This document shows, piece by piece, positions 1 to 13,032 of a DNA stretch of 64,000 nucleotides (positions within the stretch are counted from its first letter, which is position 1; every line of letters begins with the position of its first letter). Under the pieces are notes generated by a model. That model had not been told where the DNA came from. It made no database searches and was given only the letters and a program-made list of their open reading frames with translations. The position numbers and the translations under genes were made by a program. Source of the stretch: Solen grandis (lineage: Eukaryota > Mollusca > Bivalvia > Adapedonta > Solenidae). The stretch is taken from contig CM037795.1 in the NCBI GenBank assembly GCA_021229015.1, positions 15,047,362 to 15,111,361 on the forward strand, written 5' to 3'.

Positions 1-925
1 GTAAAGAAAACATAAAGGCTTATATTCTGTCCAAATATCATATTTCTAGCTCATCTTTAAGCGATTTTATACGCATTTGAAATTTGACGTCAATGGTTCG
101 AATCTTGGATTCGCCATAAAACCTTTGCCTTTTCGAATTTGGAAAAACGGACACCGGGATGCACGACTAGAGCCTAACATACATATTCTATGAACTTTTG
201 ATGAAAATCGGCCAGAAATAATGGCTTTAGACCGCGTACAAACATTTTTAGACGACGTCAAGTTTGACGTCAAAACACGTCATAGTCAAATAAATATTAT
301 TGAAATGCAAAATGTTCTATCTGAAGTATATGATATTAAAATTTCAAGGTCCTCGAATGTTTTCAACATATAAAAATTTACATGTAAAATTTAGAAATTA
401 CTTTTCAACTCATGACGTTATATGACGTCATATGACATTAATCTTCAATGTTTTAAATATAAAAATTTACAAAAAATTTGATATATTTAAATTTCACAGA
501 ATGTAAAGAAAACATAGAGCTTATATTCTTTCCAAATATCATCTTTCTAGCTCATCTGTAAGCGAATTTATACGCATTTAAAATTTGACGTCAATGGTTC
601 GAATCTTGGATTCGCCATAAAACCTTTGCCTTTTCGAATTTGATAAGCGGACACCGGGATGCACGACTAGAACCTAACATACACATTCTGTGAAAATTTG
701 ATGAAAATTGGTCCAGAAATAATGGCTGTAGACCGCGTACGATCTTTTTCACCTGACGTCAAATCTGACGTTATATGACGTCATATGAATATGAAATTCA
801 TTGCATCCGTAAGCTCAGGATTAGAAATATATGCCATAAGATTTTCATTGTTCTGAGTCAATGGCAACACCTCGAAATTAACACAAATATAAGAGGAAGA
901 AAAAAAGAATAATAAGAAGAAGAAT
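1..925 (+). repeat. Family D modules, end of a unit cut by the window edge
   Basis: About two module copies with a period near 480 bp. Each has the order: GTAAAGAAAAC-type start, TTCGAATCTTGGATTCGCC block, ACGGACACCGGGATGCAC block, GTAGACCGCGTAC block, then a TGACGTCA cluster. The stretch ends in a GAA/AAT-rich tract that runs into the next unit's AACTAGA leader. Short reading frames here have no protein-like features and are not called. Confidence 0.8.
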
Positions 926-1115
926 AACTAGATTTCGTTTGCACGGCAAACGATAGGACTTTCTGCAAACCGTTTAAAACTCAATCAAACTGAAAATTAT
1001 TAATACGGAATATGCAGAAAATATTAGGTATCTAGAGTGTAACCTATACATTCTTTGAAAATTTTCTAAAAATTCATCAATTTATAATATTTCAGATCGC
1101 TTACAAACTTTTTGA

Positions 1116-1262
1116 CCTTCCAGCTGGCTTGCGGTAGGTCGGTGGTTCTACCCGGGTACCTCTGTGTACTCGGGGTCTTCCTCCACCTGTAATTAGCTGG
1201 ACGTGGCTATATGATTGAAATACTATCGCAGCGACGGTAAACCCCAATACAACAACAACAAC
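1116..1262 (+). mobile_element. SINE with (CAA)n tail inserted in family D copy A
   Basis: A compact body ends in repeated CAA and is flanked by an 11-bp near-perfect target duplication (1105-1115 and 1263-1273, one C/T difference). The duplicate unit at about 17290 lacks it and shows the uninterrupted site. A second copy lies at 62865-63000. The GGTGGTTCTACCC stretch resembles a degenerate pol III B box, so a tRNA-derived origin is likely but not shown. Confidence 0.75.
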
Positions 1263-2329
1263 AAATTTTTTGATCCGATGTCTATTCTGAAGTCATATGG
1301 ATGTGAATATAATTGCATATGAAAATTCAGCATATTTAATATATGCCCTAAATTTTTTGTAGTTCTGGACCTTTGGGATCACACTGAATTTATTGCAATA
1401 GAAATGAAAACATATAATAACCCCATGCTGTCAAATGACGTCCGTCCTGTGAAAATCTGAAGAAAACCTTAAAAATTACAATATGTGTGAATTTCAGCTT
1501 TTTATCTCATATGGAGTACTCAATCTGATTAAAGTCATCTCCTATATAAACACTACGCTACATAAGATCGTAGGAAGATCGTGTTATTTAGTCAGATTGT
1601 ACTAAATTTAATTTCGAGGTCACATTTTTTTAAACTTGGTTTCACCACAGAACCTCAGTCTTTTCAATATTTTGGAAACGAAAGTAAGGATGCACAACAA
1701 AATCCTAACTTATACCTTCTGTGAATTTACTAGAAAATCCATTCAAATATAAATTCTGCAGAGCGCATAGAAACGTTTTAATCAACGTCAAATCTAGCGT
1801 CTATGATGTCATATGATGTGCTCTGAATTTGAAAATCATTGCATTCAAAAGACATGGTCTGAAATATTTGCCATATAATTTGCACTCTTCTGGGCCATTG
1901 CCAATTACATTTTCCGAACATGTTTAAAATTATGTAAAAGTGAAAGTAGGCTATTTTCTATTTTCCAAAAGTTCTAAACTTACAGTGTAGCAAAACCATG
2001 TGACCAGAACATCACTAAAGGCATCAAAACCAAGACAAAACTGCCAACTTTTATCTCCGCTTCAACATAGAAAAGTACCCTTAAGTAGTATAGGTTAGGT
2101 CATAGTTGCTTTTAACTACAGAATATACCCAGTCAGCAGAAGTTATCGGGCCAATATAGCACTGATATCGGCACCTATGTCTGCACGGTGGGTGATTAAT
2201 ACCCCTACAAAATGCTTTGATACAGGAGAAGCCAGACTCCAGGCGGAGCATAGATAAGCACTTGTATACATACTATATTATATATGATAGCAATCAATAA
2301 GTAAATAAAGTCATTTTTTTAAAGTGAAT

Positions 2330-2830
2330 AAAGAATCAGTTATGGTTATTTGGCACAGCCGTATAAAAGTGTAGTCACACTTCTTAGACATTGCACTTCT
2401 CCTAGTCGCCATCTGTTTATATTCTAAGTTTCAAGTAAATACCATGTATAATATTCAAGTTAATGTCGAGACAAGAAAAAAAAGCTATTTAACAAAGGGA
2501 GATAATTAAAAAATGGGACCAGGTAGAGTTACAGTTCTTGGACACTGCACTTTTCCTAGTTGCCATCAGATTCTGGTTACATTTTAAATTTCAAATCAAT
2601 ACATTGTATAATATTTGAGCAATGTTCCGGACAAGAAAAACAAAATTAACCAAAGGGAGATAATGCAAAAATGAAACCAGGGCAATAATTCTGCGATCCT
2701 TGAGACAACTCAAGTGAAATTTATGGCATGCACCTATCCACCTGATTGTCAATTCACACACAACATTTGAATCGAGTTGGTTAAGAAATGTAGTTCGCGT
2801 CACAAGATATTTAAAGTCAAATCAGGGACA
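2330..2830 (+). repeat. Pearl-like tandem core (AAAGGGAGATAAT type) inside copy A
   Basis: Two to three diverged copies of a unit near 170 bp: CACTGCACTTTTCCTAG, a stretch ending in ATACATTGTATAATATTTGAG, then ACAAGAAAA and AAAGGGAGATAAT. The same block is present in copy B at about 18350-18770. A GACC/AACC-rich microsatellite at about 3836-3862 may be the matching 3' part of the same element. No coding potential. Confidence 0.6.
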
Positions 2831-3999
2831 ATAACTCCGTAATCCTCGTGGGAACGAAGTGAATTTTGCGTTTTGTACATTTACTGCTAATGAAGAACAT
2901 TTTTTGCAAAGTATTAGATGAATCAGACTGAAATTGAAAGAGGAATTCACTGGACAAGACATTTCAAGTTGATTCAGGGGCAATAATATCAAAAAGCATT
3001 TAAAATAAGATTACTCAAATATCCAAAATATTAAAGCGTACTGGTACGCAACATTTTGAAACCGAGTGATGTTTACAAATACTCGTATATGTTTGACTGG
3101 TTACTTGCGAATCCGCAAAATAGTCTTCAAACGATTTCCGGTAATTTCCTACTTTGGGTTCCATTCAAGTAAAACATAAATCCAGTCCGTCTTATTTGTT
3201 CATCTGACACTTTTCTATTTTTTTGCTCTTTTCTATTTGTTTGCTTCAAATATGGTTACATAAGGCAGGAAGAAACGGGTAAACGTTTAAAAAAAACACT
3301 GAGTAGATACCTAGCACTTCAAACCAAACATCAGGCATTTGTGTCGCAATAATTGATGATCTGGAAGTTGAGAGATAGTCGATAGCATCCAATTCAATGT
3401 TAACCAGTAAATAATTTGTTTTAATTCAATAGTTAAAAGTGCTAAATCTTTGGATCAGGAAGATCAAATATGATTGAATGTTTTTTTTTGTTTAATTGTT
3501 GAGGAGCTAATGATAAATCCTGCATATGATAATTGTTAAATTGACATTGTTGCATACAAGGACAGCAGGCTCATATACCAGTAAGAACATATACTGTAAA
3601 TTCAATTCCAAAATTAAGTTGATGAAAAAAAAAGCAATTGACTTAATTTTGATGGAGTAACCATATTTTCATTACTCAATTAAAATTGTGAAAACCCAAT
3701 TCCTTGAAAAATTGATGAGTATATACCCAATTGACCTCAAACCTTATCTGTAGCCCTGTTCTGAGAAATATTTATGCCAAGTATCAGGTGAAATGGCTGA
3801 AAGTACCGGACAAGATTTTGCTTAAATACTGCATGACCGACTGACCAACCAACCGACCAACAGGGTGATTCTCTTCCATTTGTGCTGGTATACAGGGGTT
3901 TTCATTTCAAAACAAAAATAAATCAATAAAAACCTAGTATCATATTAATTAATATAAAATCTTAAGGTTTTTAGAACAGGATTGCTTGCAAAACTGAAG

Positions 4000-4320
4000 C
4001 ACGCATTTTGGATTTGACAACAGTTCGGGGCTATATAACCGACAATATATAAATTGTAGGTTTGTGTCCCAGTCGTTTTTTTCCCCTTTCGTTTTTTACA
4101 GCTAATTGTTTTTTTTGTTTTTTTTTTTTTTTTAATTTCTTTTGCAATATTAAGCATACATATTTTTGCCATAATGAAAATCAGTAATTCAAGTATATGT
4201 GTGCGTAAATATATAAAACACTAAGTTACATGTAAATCAGATCTCTCTCGAGGACGCACACATTAAAAATTAAAATTATGTGCGTCTCCTCGGTCGCATG
4301 CATATTTCATACGTTGAAAC
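4000..4320. other. Copy-A-specific segment with an inverted repeat
   Basis: Copy B passes directly from GCTTGCAAAA to TTAATGATTTGTC at about 20045-20070, whereas copy A carries about 300 extra bases here. The segment has a T-rich tract (about 4078-4140) and a near-perfect inverted repeat (GAGGACGCACACAT at about 4249 against ATGTGCGTCTCCTC ending near 4291). Either an insertion in A or a deletion in B is possible. Identity unknown. Confidence 0.5.
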
Positions 4321-6888
4321 TCAAATTATCATGGTTAATGATTTGTCTTCACCGTTTACTCAGTTCAACTTCATAATGGTTTCATAATGGGTTTTCCCCA
4401 TGCGCTTGCGACTAGCCTGTTGATGTGCAACATGCTTTTATTTGAAGACATATCATAATCTCTACTGGGACCCATGTTTACATGCACTGAAATACACACG
4501 CGTGTGTATATATTCTCCAACTACATGATTGAAATCCTTTGCTATTATATAATCTTAACGGAGCTGTATTTCAATAGAGATTTGACTGTTTCGTTACATT
4601 TTGGAGTATACTTAGTTCATGTAAATTTTAACACCAATGAACTAGCAGTATACTTGGACATTTGTTAAGAAAAGAAGACCTGTAATTTGATGGTCGTCGC
4701 ATTACGACAGAATATGTTCGAAAACAAAAACTACAAGATGAAAAAAAGAAAGAGAATGCTGTTTTGGGTTAAAATAAACATTATTTCAAACATTCTACAT
4801 CCGTTCAGCATATATTTTTCCCTTATTTTTGATTAACAAAAATAAATAAATTTAAAAAAGAATTTTTGAGTTGGCTCTATGGATTGATGATTTTGCAGCT
4901 TTCTCTGACAAATCACATAAATTTTGACAGTTGACTGACTTATTTGCCAGCTCAAATAGCCAAAATAATGTATTACGCCAGGATCATTCTCTCTCCGTGT
5001 CACATCTATGTAAACAATCTATTTGTGTAATGTCTGTATTTAGATATTCAGAGTGGTTTAGATGTCATTTCCAGCTTGATACACTTTTACAAGTTATAAT
5101 TAAGGTTTATGCCAAGTAAATCCGTTTGAATATTGGTAGAACATCGTATTTTTAAAAGTTTAAATCTGCGCACACCTCTTTCCACGAAGGTGACTATTTT
5201 GTTTGTTGTTTGGTGCTGGGTTGCGCTGTGTATTGTACTGTACTAGACTATATTTATAAAGAATAGAATTGACACACCATTAAATTATTGTCAACACTTG
5301 TTTAGCTAGTAATATCAATATGATATTAGTAAAAAGTTTATTTTGCAATTTATATGACTAATACATATCTGTAAACTTACATTTTCCGAAAATGCTTCAA
5401 TTACGGTGAAAGCGAAAGTAGGATATTTTCTGAAAATTCTTACAATTGGGTTTAAATTCGTATTTTTGATGTAACTTCCTTATACTTTAATCAATTTCAA
5501 AACTCTAGGTACCAAAATAATCGTCTAAAAATTCTCTACATCTCACTTGCTTATTGTATGAACTTATTTCCAATGATTCTTAAGAAATAAAACCTTAATC
5601 TCGTAAATACCGGCAAAATCGCTGAAATTCTACATGTTTAAATTCTTATTTTTGATGTAACTTCCTTATAAATTGTTCAATTTCAAAACTTAAGGTACCA
5701 AAATAATTGTCTGAAAATTCTCTACATTTCACACGCTTTAAGTTTAGGAATATTTTTAATACTTTTTGAGATATAAGCTTTTAAACCTCCTGAAGAATGA
5801 AAAAATCACCAAAGCTGTATGCACGAATTTCGTTTTTCCCCCATAACTCAATGAATCGTTGGCCAATCATTAAACTTTAAGCATCAAAAGAACTGTCAAA
5901 TATTGCTCTACAAATAATATGCATCCTCATATTTCCAAAAATCAAAGATTTTCGAGGTATAAACTGTTAAACACACTGGGAGTCACCAAATGTTCATTTT
6001 CCCGCCATAAATCAACCGATTCAACCCCGATCATCAAAAACTAATTATCATCTGAAAGGCCTTTCTAAGCACTACAAATTATACGCATAGTGTCTCGATA
6101 GAATAATTACCGTTTTTGAGATATTTAAGGCCGAAGAAAAACCCGATAATTGATATATGACCTTGACCTTTGGGATTTTCTGGAAACGGAAGTGACATGG
6201 TTCCATAGAATCTAATACTGCATTTTCAGACAAAATTTCAAGCAAATCATACAAAAAATAAAGCCGACAGGGCTTAAAAACCGTTAAGTTTTAATACGAA
6301 AGTTTTATTAGCATAATGACGTCATATGACGTTCATGCTTTTGGAATGTAAAGAAGACCTAGAGACTAATATTCAGTCCAAATATCAGCTTTCTAGCTAT
6401 TCTGGAAGCGATTTTATACGCATTTGAAATTTGACGTCATTAGTTCGAATCTTGGATTCGCCATAAAACCTTTGCCTTTTCGAAATTGGAAAACCGGACA
6501 CCGGCATGCATAATTAGAGCCTATTATACACATTCTGTGTAAATTTGATGAAAATCGGTCCAGCAATAATGACTGTAGACCGCGTACAAACTTTTTCACT
6601 CGACGTCAAATCTGACGTTATATGACGTCATATGAATGTGAAATTCATTGCATCCGAAAGCTCATGGTTTGAAATATAGGCCATACAATTTTCATTGTTC
6701 TGAGTCAATGGCAACACCTCGAAATTAACACAAATATAAGAGGAAGAAAAAAAATAAGAAGAAGAAGAAGAAGAAGAAGAAGAATAAACAGTACAAACCC
6801 AATAGGACTTTCTGCTAGAGGCAGTAAGCCCTAATAAGAGAAAACATAACAAACCCAATAGGTCTTTCTGCTTTAGGCAGAAAGCCCT

Positions 6889-9406
6889 AACTAGACTTCG
6901 TTTGTCCCACAAACGATAAGGGCTTTCTGCGCTGCAACTCAGTTTAAGCCTGATCAGCTGAAAAGAATTTGTTCATAAACAATGTCGACATCCCAAATTT
7001 ACGTTTCTCTGTGGTATAATACCTGCATTTCCATATTGATGATATATGTTTTCTACCTAACTTCGTTCATTTCATATGTATCCTTTCTTAATATGAAACA
7101 ATTGTCCCTGTTGTTCATTTAAAAGAACTTAAAATTACACATAAAGTACATGATGAAGAACGAAATATTTTCAAAACACATTTTATTTACTATTTACCTT
7201 GTCTTTATTTTCATTTATCAATATTTAATAAAGGACACTAAATTAAAGTATGAATTCTATACACTAGAAATTTCTTTTACAAAGAAAATATATATAGAGA
7301 TAAACCGAACAAATATAGTAGGCCGCGGCATCACATGAGCACAGATAAACGTTGTATCTTTACTGCTTGCTAACTGTAACGCCCAGTAGATTTCTCAATA
7401 GAACTTCATATTCTACTTCATATACATATAGCTATTTAACATTCCAGTGGTATCTGAATTAACTGAAACACATTTTGAAATTTCAAAACTCGTTTAATTT
7501 GGCTGAAAATATTAAAGCATAGTTACACTATTGATTTACAAAGGCTATAACTTCGGTATCTAACATAAAACGCTTTATATGTGTTTAAATAATAAGAATG
7601 AATAGTTTATTGATTGCGTTTTAATTGCTCATTTACATTTTTATAATTATTATCATGAGTTCTTATTTAACATGTTACTTTCTTATATCATGACCAAATA
7701 AGAAAAGTAGGGTACCGTTAGAAAGGTCATTAAATTCCCAATATTTCACAAGCTTTATGTATGGACCTATTCATAACTGCTTTTGAACTATGGACGCTTA
7801 AACCTCGGAAAAAATGCAATAATATGCCAAAATATGTTCATGACATTTACTTCATCAACGATATTTTAATAACTATTCTTTGGATTTTTAAAAGCTGCAT
7901 ATCGTTCGAAAGGAAATTGATTGGGCTATAAATCATGTTCATAATGATATTTACAAAAATCAATATTTTTTAAGATACATGCAGTTTTCTACACTACGTA
8001 TAGCGCCGTTTTCGCTGTTCCGCCATTACTGTGCCATTTCAAGCACGATCCTCAAAAATATTTCTCATCAGAAAGAGCTTCGAAAGCACTAATAATAATA
8101 CGCATATTGTCTCGATAGAATGTTGTTTGTTTTTGAGATATTACAGGTCAAAAGAAAAAACGATAATTGATATATGACCTTGACCTTTGAGATTTTCCGG
8201 AAACGGAAATGATATTTGACAATGAGATGCAATGGTGCAGATTCAGACAAAATTTGAAGCCAATCGTTCAAGAAATTTAGAGTACAGGGCTGAAAAACCG
8301 TTTGTATTTGTTTCAGAATTGTTATTAACATTATGACGTCAAATGACGTCATATGACGTCAAATGGCACAGAATATAAAGAAGACATCAATAAGCATATG
8401 TGGTGTCAATTTCAGATTTCTAGCTTACATAGGAGCTACAAAATACTTAATAACATTTTAAGGTCAAAAGTTCGAAACTTGGTTTAACCACAGAACCTTG
8501 GTCTTTTCGAATCTGGGAAAATCTATATAATCATGCACATCTAGAACGTAATAGACACATTTTGTGAAAATATCGAGAAAATCTGCCAAGAAATGAAGGC
8601 TGTAGAGCGCGAACAAACTTTTGTAACAAATGTCAAATTTGACGTCATGTGACGTCATAGGAATATAAATATCATAGATTCTAAAATTTCATTGCGTCAG
8701 GTATGAGCTATTAAATTTTCGTGATTCTAGTCCGTCCGGAACCTATTGAAATAGCAACCTCTTTCGGAAGAAAAGAATAAGAATAATAATAATAATAACT
8801 AGAACTTAATATACACATTCTGTGAAAATTTGATGAAAATCGGTTCATAAACAATGGCTGTAGACCGCGTACAAACTTTTGTTGCATATTTCAAGTGTGA
8901 CGTCATATGACGTCATAGGCATATGAAATTCATAGAAATCAAAATTTCAGCGTTTGAAGCATATGACATTTATTTTCACAAAATGTTTAAAACTTCTAGA
9001 GACATATATACTGACTAAATATCAACTTTCTATCTTAAATAGGACAGATTTTATAAGCATTTAAAACTTTACGACCTTGGTTCGAATCTTGGATTCGCTA
9101 TAGAACCATGGACTTTTCGAATTTTGAAAAACGGACACCGGGATGCACAACTAGAGCCTAACATACACATTCTGTGAAATTTTGATGAAAATCGGTCCAG
9201 AAATAATCGCTGTAGACCGCGAACAAACATTTTCACCTGACGTCAAATCTGACGTTATGTGACGTCATATGAATATGAAATTCATTGCATCCGAAAGCTC
9301 ATGGTTTGAAATATATGCCATAAAATTTTCATTGTTCTGAGTCAATTGCAACACCTCGAAATTAACACAAATATAAGAGGAAGAAAAAAAGAATAATAAG
9401 AAGAAT
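6889..9406 (+). repeat. Family D unit 2
   Basis: Head at 6889-6930 with hairpin TCGTTTGT/ACAAACGA (CCC loop) followed by AGGGCTTTCTGC. Bases 6931-7700 are AT-rich and unassigned. Modules with TATGACCTTGACCTTTG, TTCGAA and TGACGTCA clusters follow from about 7700. An internal module boundary lies at about 8790-8805 in an AAT-rich tract. The unit ends in GAATAATAAGAAGAATAACTAGA, the leader of the next unit. Confidence 0.7.
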
Positions 9407-9949
9407 AACTAGACTTCTTTTGTTCTGGACAAAAGAAAGGGCTTTCTGCACTGCAAACAATGTCAAACCTGATCATACTTATTTAGTTTTCTGAAATACA
9501 CCATCTTCAAAAATTGAAGAAAAACCGTCCCGAATTGACAGCTGTAGAGTGCAAACATAAATAAATAGCAGAGGAAATCTGTGATGTCATATAACATAAT
9601 TTAAATTTTAAAGTCATTGCATTCAAAAGGGAATATGTGACTCTGTTTTCAGTTATAATTTCATAATGCTAATTATTCCAGAACCATCTTTAAGATAACT
9701 ACAATAATACTCAATCTTCGTGTTCTGCAAGGGAATGAAGTATCACTAGTCCTCTTAACATGCTAAAAAGGTATACAAGCTTCCTTTTCTACGAAATATT
9801 AATTTCTCATATCTTCATTGAAGTTTCTTGTTCAATTGAAGGGGGGCAGAGAGCATTAAAATAAATTACTGTTTCACATTTTACCTATAATGTAACAGAA
9901 ATAAAATTTAGAATAATATGTTGGATCAACTGCAGAAGCACAAGGAATT

Positions 9950-12050
9950 TTTTTTTTATTCAGAAATTCTTACTTTCATGCAACTTCCTTATATGATGTC
10001 CGATTTAAAAAAACCCAGGTACCGTTAGAAAGGTCTTCTGAATTCAAACATGAACTTACTGTATGTTTAAACCTATCTGTTTTTGCGATATATAAAGTTA
10101 TTCCTCGACCCAAAAATACAAAAATCGGCAAAAGGATATTCATGTCAACTACTACCATTCGACAAATAACTTAATAATTAATAGACTGATCATTAAGATC
10201 TGCATAGCATTAGAACCGCATTGCATCATGATAAAAATATTGTTCTTTATGACATTTTCAACAAGAGGGCCAAGGTGGCCTAAAACTCTCACCTTAGAAA
10301 AACTGCTTTCATTGCCTGTACAAGTTACGAAATAATAGCATAGTTGTACTGAAGACATAATCCATCAGATTATTTATAATTCCACGAATTAAAAAAAGGG
10401 CCTGTTATCGAAATTTGAAGTCAAACTTGAATGAAAAATTATGCCTTAATACACACAAATTTAAACATCAAAGGGGGCGTAACTCCTGACCTAATTGGCA
10501 GATGTCAGCATTATTATCGAACTTGGCAGAAAGAATATGGCTATAAACATTGTTCTAAAGATTGAAGATGATTGCTTAAGAAATGAATATGCTAGAGTGC
10601 AAACAAAGGGAAAATTGGCATATTTTAATATTAAAAGGGGCATAACTCCTGACCCAAGAAGTTAATATCAGCCATAATCAAAGTTGGCCGTGAGAGGATA
10701 ATAATAAACTTTGTCATAAAGTTTTAAGATGATTGCTTAAGAAATGAAGATGTTAGAGTGCAAAGTGACAATGACAATGTGAAATCTAGCTTTTTTCAAT
10801 ATTAAAAGGGGCATAACTCCTGACCTAATAGGCCGATATCAGCCATAATCGGACTTGATCAAGATTTTATGGTAATAAACATTGTTATAAAGTTTGAAGT
10901 TGATTACTTAAGAAATGAAGATGCTAGAGTGCAAACAAACTAATTGTGGACGACGGACGGACGGCGGATTGACGGACAGACGGACGGACAATGAACATTC
11001 ATCGATTCTTATAGCTCATCTTTAGCACATGTGCTCAGGTGAGCTTAGAATTAATTGTTTCTTAGAAAAAGCAATCAAGTGATTAGGACTAATTGCAGAA
11101 GTGCATGAAAGAACGGTATAAATTAATTTTTATGTCTCATCTAACTTCCTTATATGATGTCCAATTTTAAAAAAGAAAGGCCTTTATATTTCCAACATTT
11201 CACTTGTTTCATGTTTCAACTTTTCTGTTACGTGTTCTGAGATAGAAAGTTATTTTTCAAAGAAACGGCAAAAAATCGGCAAAACGATGTTCATGTCTAT
11301 TATTGCCCTTCGACAAATAACTTTATAATTAATGGCCCGATCATTAAAATCTGCATACCATTAGAACCGCATTGCATCACGCTAATAATACTGTTCTTTA
11401 CATGTATGTTATTTTTCAAAAATTAATAGTTTCTTAGAAAAAACAATCAAATGATAGGGACTAACTGCAGAAATGCATGAAAGAACGGTTTAAATGACTT
11501 CTTATTTCTTATCTAACTTCCTTATAGGATGTCCGATGTCCTATTTTAAAACGCTAGGTACCATTAGAAAGGCCTTTAAATTTCCAACATTTCACGTGTT
11601 TCATGTTTCAACTTTTCTAGTACGGGTTTTGAGATATAGAAAGTTATTTTCCAAGAAAACGGCAAAAGTCGGCAAAAAGATGTTCATGTCTATTATTGCC
11701 TTTCGACAAATAACTTTATAATTTATGGTCCGATCATTAAAATCTGCATATCATTAGAACCGCATTACATCATGCAAAAAAAAAAAAAAAAAAAAAAATG
11801 TTCTATATGTTATTTAAAAAAAATAATAATAGTTTCTTCGAAAAAAGGAACCAAGTGGTCGGGACTAACTGCGGGAGTGCATGAAAGATCGGTTTTACTG
11901 AATTCTTATTTTTCATGTAACTTCCTTATATTACGTCCAATTTTTAAAAAACTAGGTACCGTTAGAAAGGTCTTTTCATTTCCCACAATTCACTCGCTTC
12001 ATAATTGTATGTATCTTTAAACACTTTGTAGATACGGGCGGTCAAACCTT
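9950..12050 (+). repeat. Tandem modules of about 362 bp (ACTTCCTTATATGATGTCC type)
   Basis: ACTTCCTTATA followed by a GGTACCGTTAGAAAGG box recurs at about 9983, 11153, 11515 and 11920. The 11153 to 11515 spacing is 362 bp, and the first spacing is also near 380 bp once the element at 10259-11047 is subtracted. A poly(A) run interrupts the last copy near 11775-11799. The same module occurs singly elsewhere in the array (about 7680, 35270, 38330). Confidence 0.75.
10259..11047 (+). mobile_element. Pearl-like (helentron-type) element, GCTCACCTGAG family, copy 3
   Basis: Head AACAAGAGGGCCAAGGTGGCC with CTCACC. Three cores of about 150 bp each carry GGGGCATAACTCCTGAC (GGGGCGTAACTCC in the first) and an ending like GATGCTAGAGTGCAAACAAA. 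A GACGGACGGACGG microsatellite follows at about 10955-10990, then the tail AGCACATGTGCTCAGGTGAGCT. The neighbouring module at about 11390-11430 shows the equivalent site without the insertion. Family membership is from the architecture known for bivalve pearl elements; no autonomous partner is present. Confidence 0.75.
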
Positions 12051-13032
12051 GAGCACACAGCAAAGATCGGGGATAAATATGTTCATATCGTTTTGTTTTT
12101 CCTTATAACTTAATGAATATAAAGTCAATCTTTAAAATTTAAACACCAAAGGAACGGCCGGGCATTGATCTACAAATTATATTCATACTCTTATTAACAA
12201 AAATCAATAATGATCGAGATATAAGTAGTTAAGTGCGCTTAAGGTTGCAACATTTTGGTTTTCTGCAATAACTCAACGGATTCAACGCCGATCTTCAAAA
12301 ACTATATATCATCTGAAAGGTCTTTCAAAGCACTACAAATTATATGCATAGTGCCTCCATATTTCTTTTTTCGTTTTTGAGATATTAAAGGCCGAAGAAA
12401 AAACCGATAATTGACATGTGACCTTGACCTTAACTATTTTCCGGAAGCGGAAGTGACTGATGACAATAAGAGGCTATGTTGCACCTTCAGTGAAAATTTT
12501 ATGCAAATCGGTCAAAAACTTTGTCTTCCAGTGCTAAAAAACCTATATTTTGGATAAAAAATTTGATAACGCGTCATGACGTCATTTTACGTCATACGAC
12601 GTCAATCTTCTCAGAACTGAAAGAAATCAATAGGACACATATTCTGTCCAAATTTCATGTTTCTAGCTTATCTGAGTGCTTCTTAATACTTCAATACATT
12701 TTCTGGTCCAAAGTTCGAAACTTGGTTCAGCCATAGATCCTTGATTTTTTCAAATATTGCAAAACGTATATAATCCTGTACAACAAGAACATAATATATA
12801 CATTCTGTGAAAAAAATCAACTAAATCGGTCCAATCATGACGGCTGTAGAGCGCGAACAAGCTTTTGTAGCTTTTTTCAGCCCTGACGTCATGTGACGTC
12901 ACATGAAGAAAGAAATATGACGATCAAAAGCGCCAAAGTCACTGTGCGTACTATTAAAATTTCATGCTGCTAGCTCATCGGCAACCTGTTTTAATTTGAA
13001 CCTCAAAAGGAAGAAAAAAGTAGAATAATAAT

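Larger units (their letters stand above)
926..6889 (+). repeat. Family D long unit, copy A
   Basis: The unit starts with AACTAGA, a perfect 8-bp hairpin (TCGTTTGC 935-942 / GCAAACGA 946-953) and AGGACTTTCTGC (955-966). It ends with two stacked hairpin tails (about 6802-6835 and 6857-6890) that carry imperfect inverse copies of that motif. It aligns by eye with 17119-20987 plus 30281-32349, so the two are duplicates. Relative to copy B it has an extra SINE (1116-1262) and extra sequence at about 4000-4320. The middle (about 2000-5300) is not made of CRE-type modules; it holds a pearl-like core (2330-2830) and AT-rich sequence I cannot assign. No coding gene is supported. Confidence 0.75.
9407..13032 (+). 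repeat. Family D unit 3
   Basis: Head at 9407-9449 with a 9-bp hairpin TTCTTTTGT/ACAAAAGAA followed by AAGGGCTTTCTGC. It contains a set of about 360-380 bp tandem modules (9950-12050), one carrying an inserted pearl-like element (10259-11047), then one CRE-type module (12060-13020) with TGACGTCA clusters at about 12579 and 12884. Confidence 0.7.
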
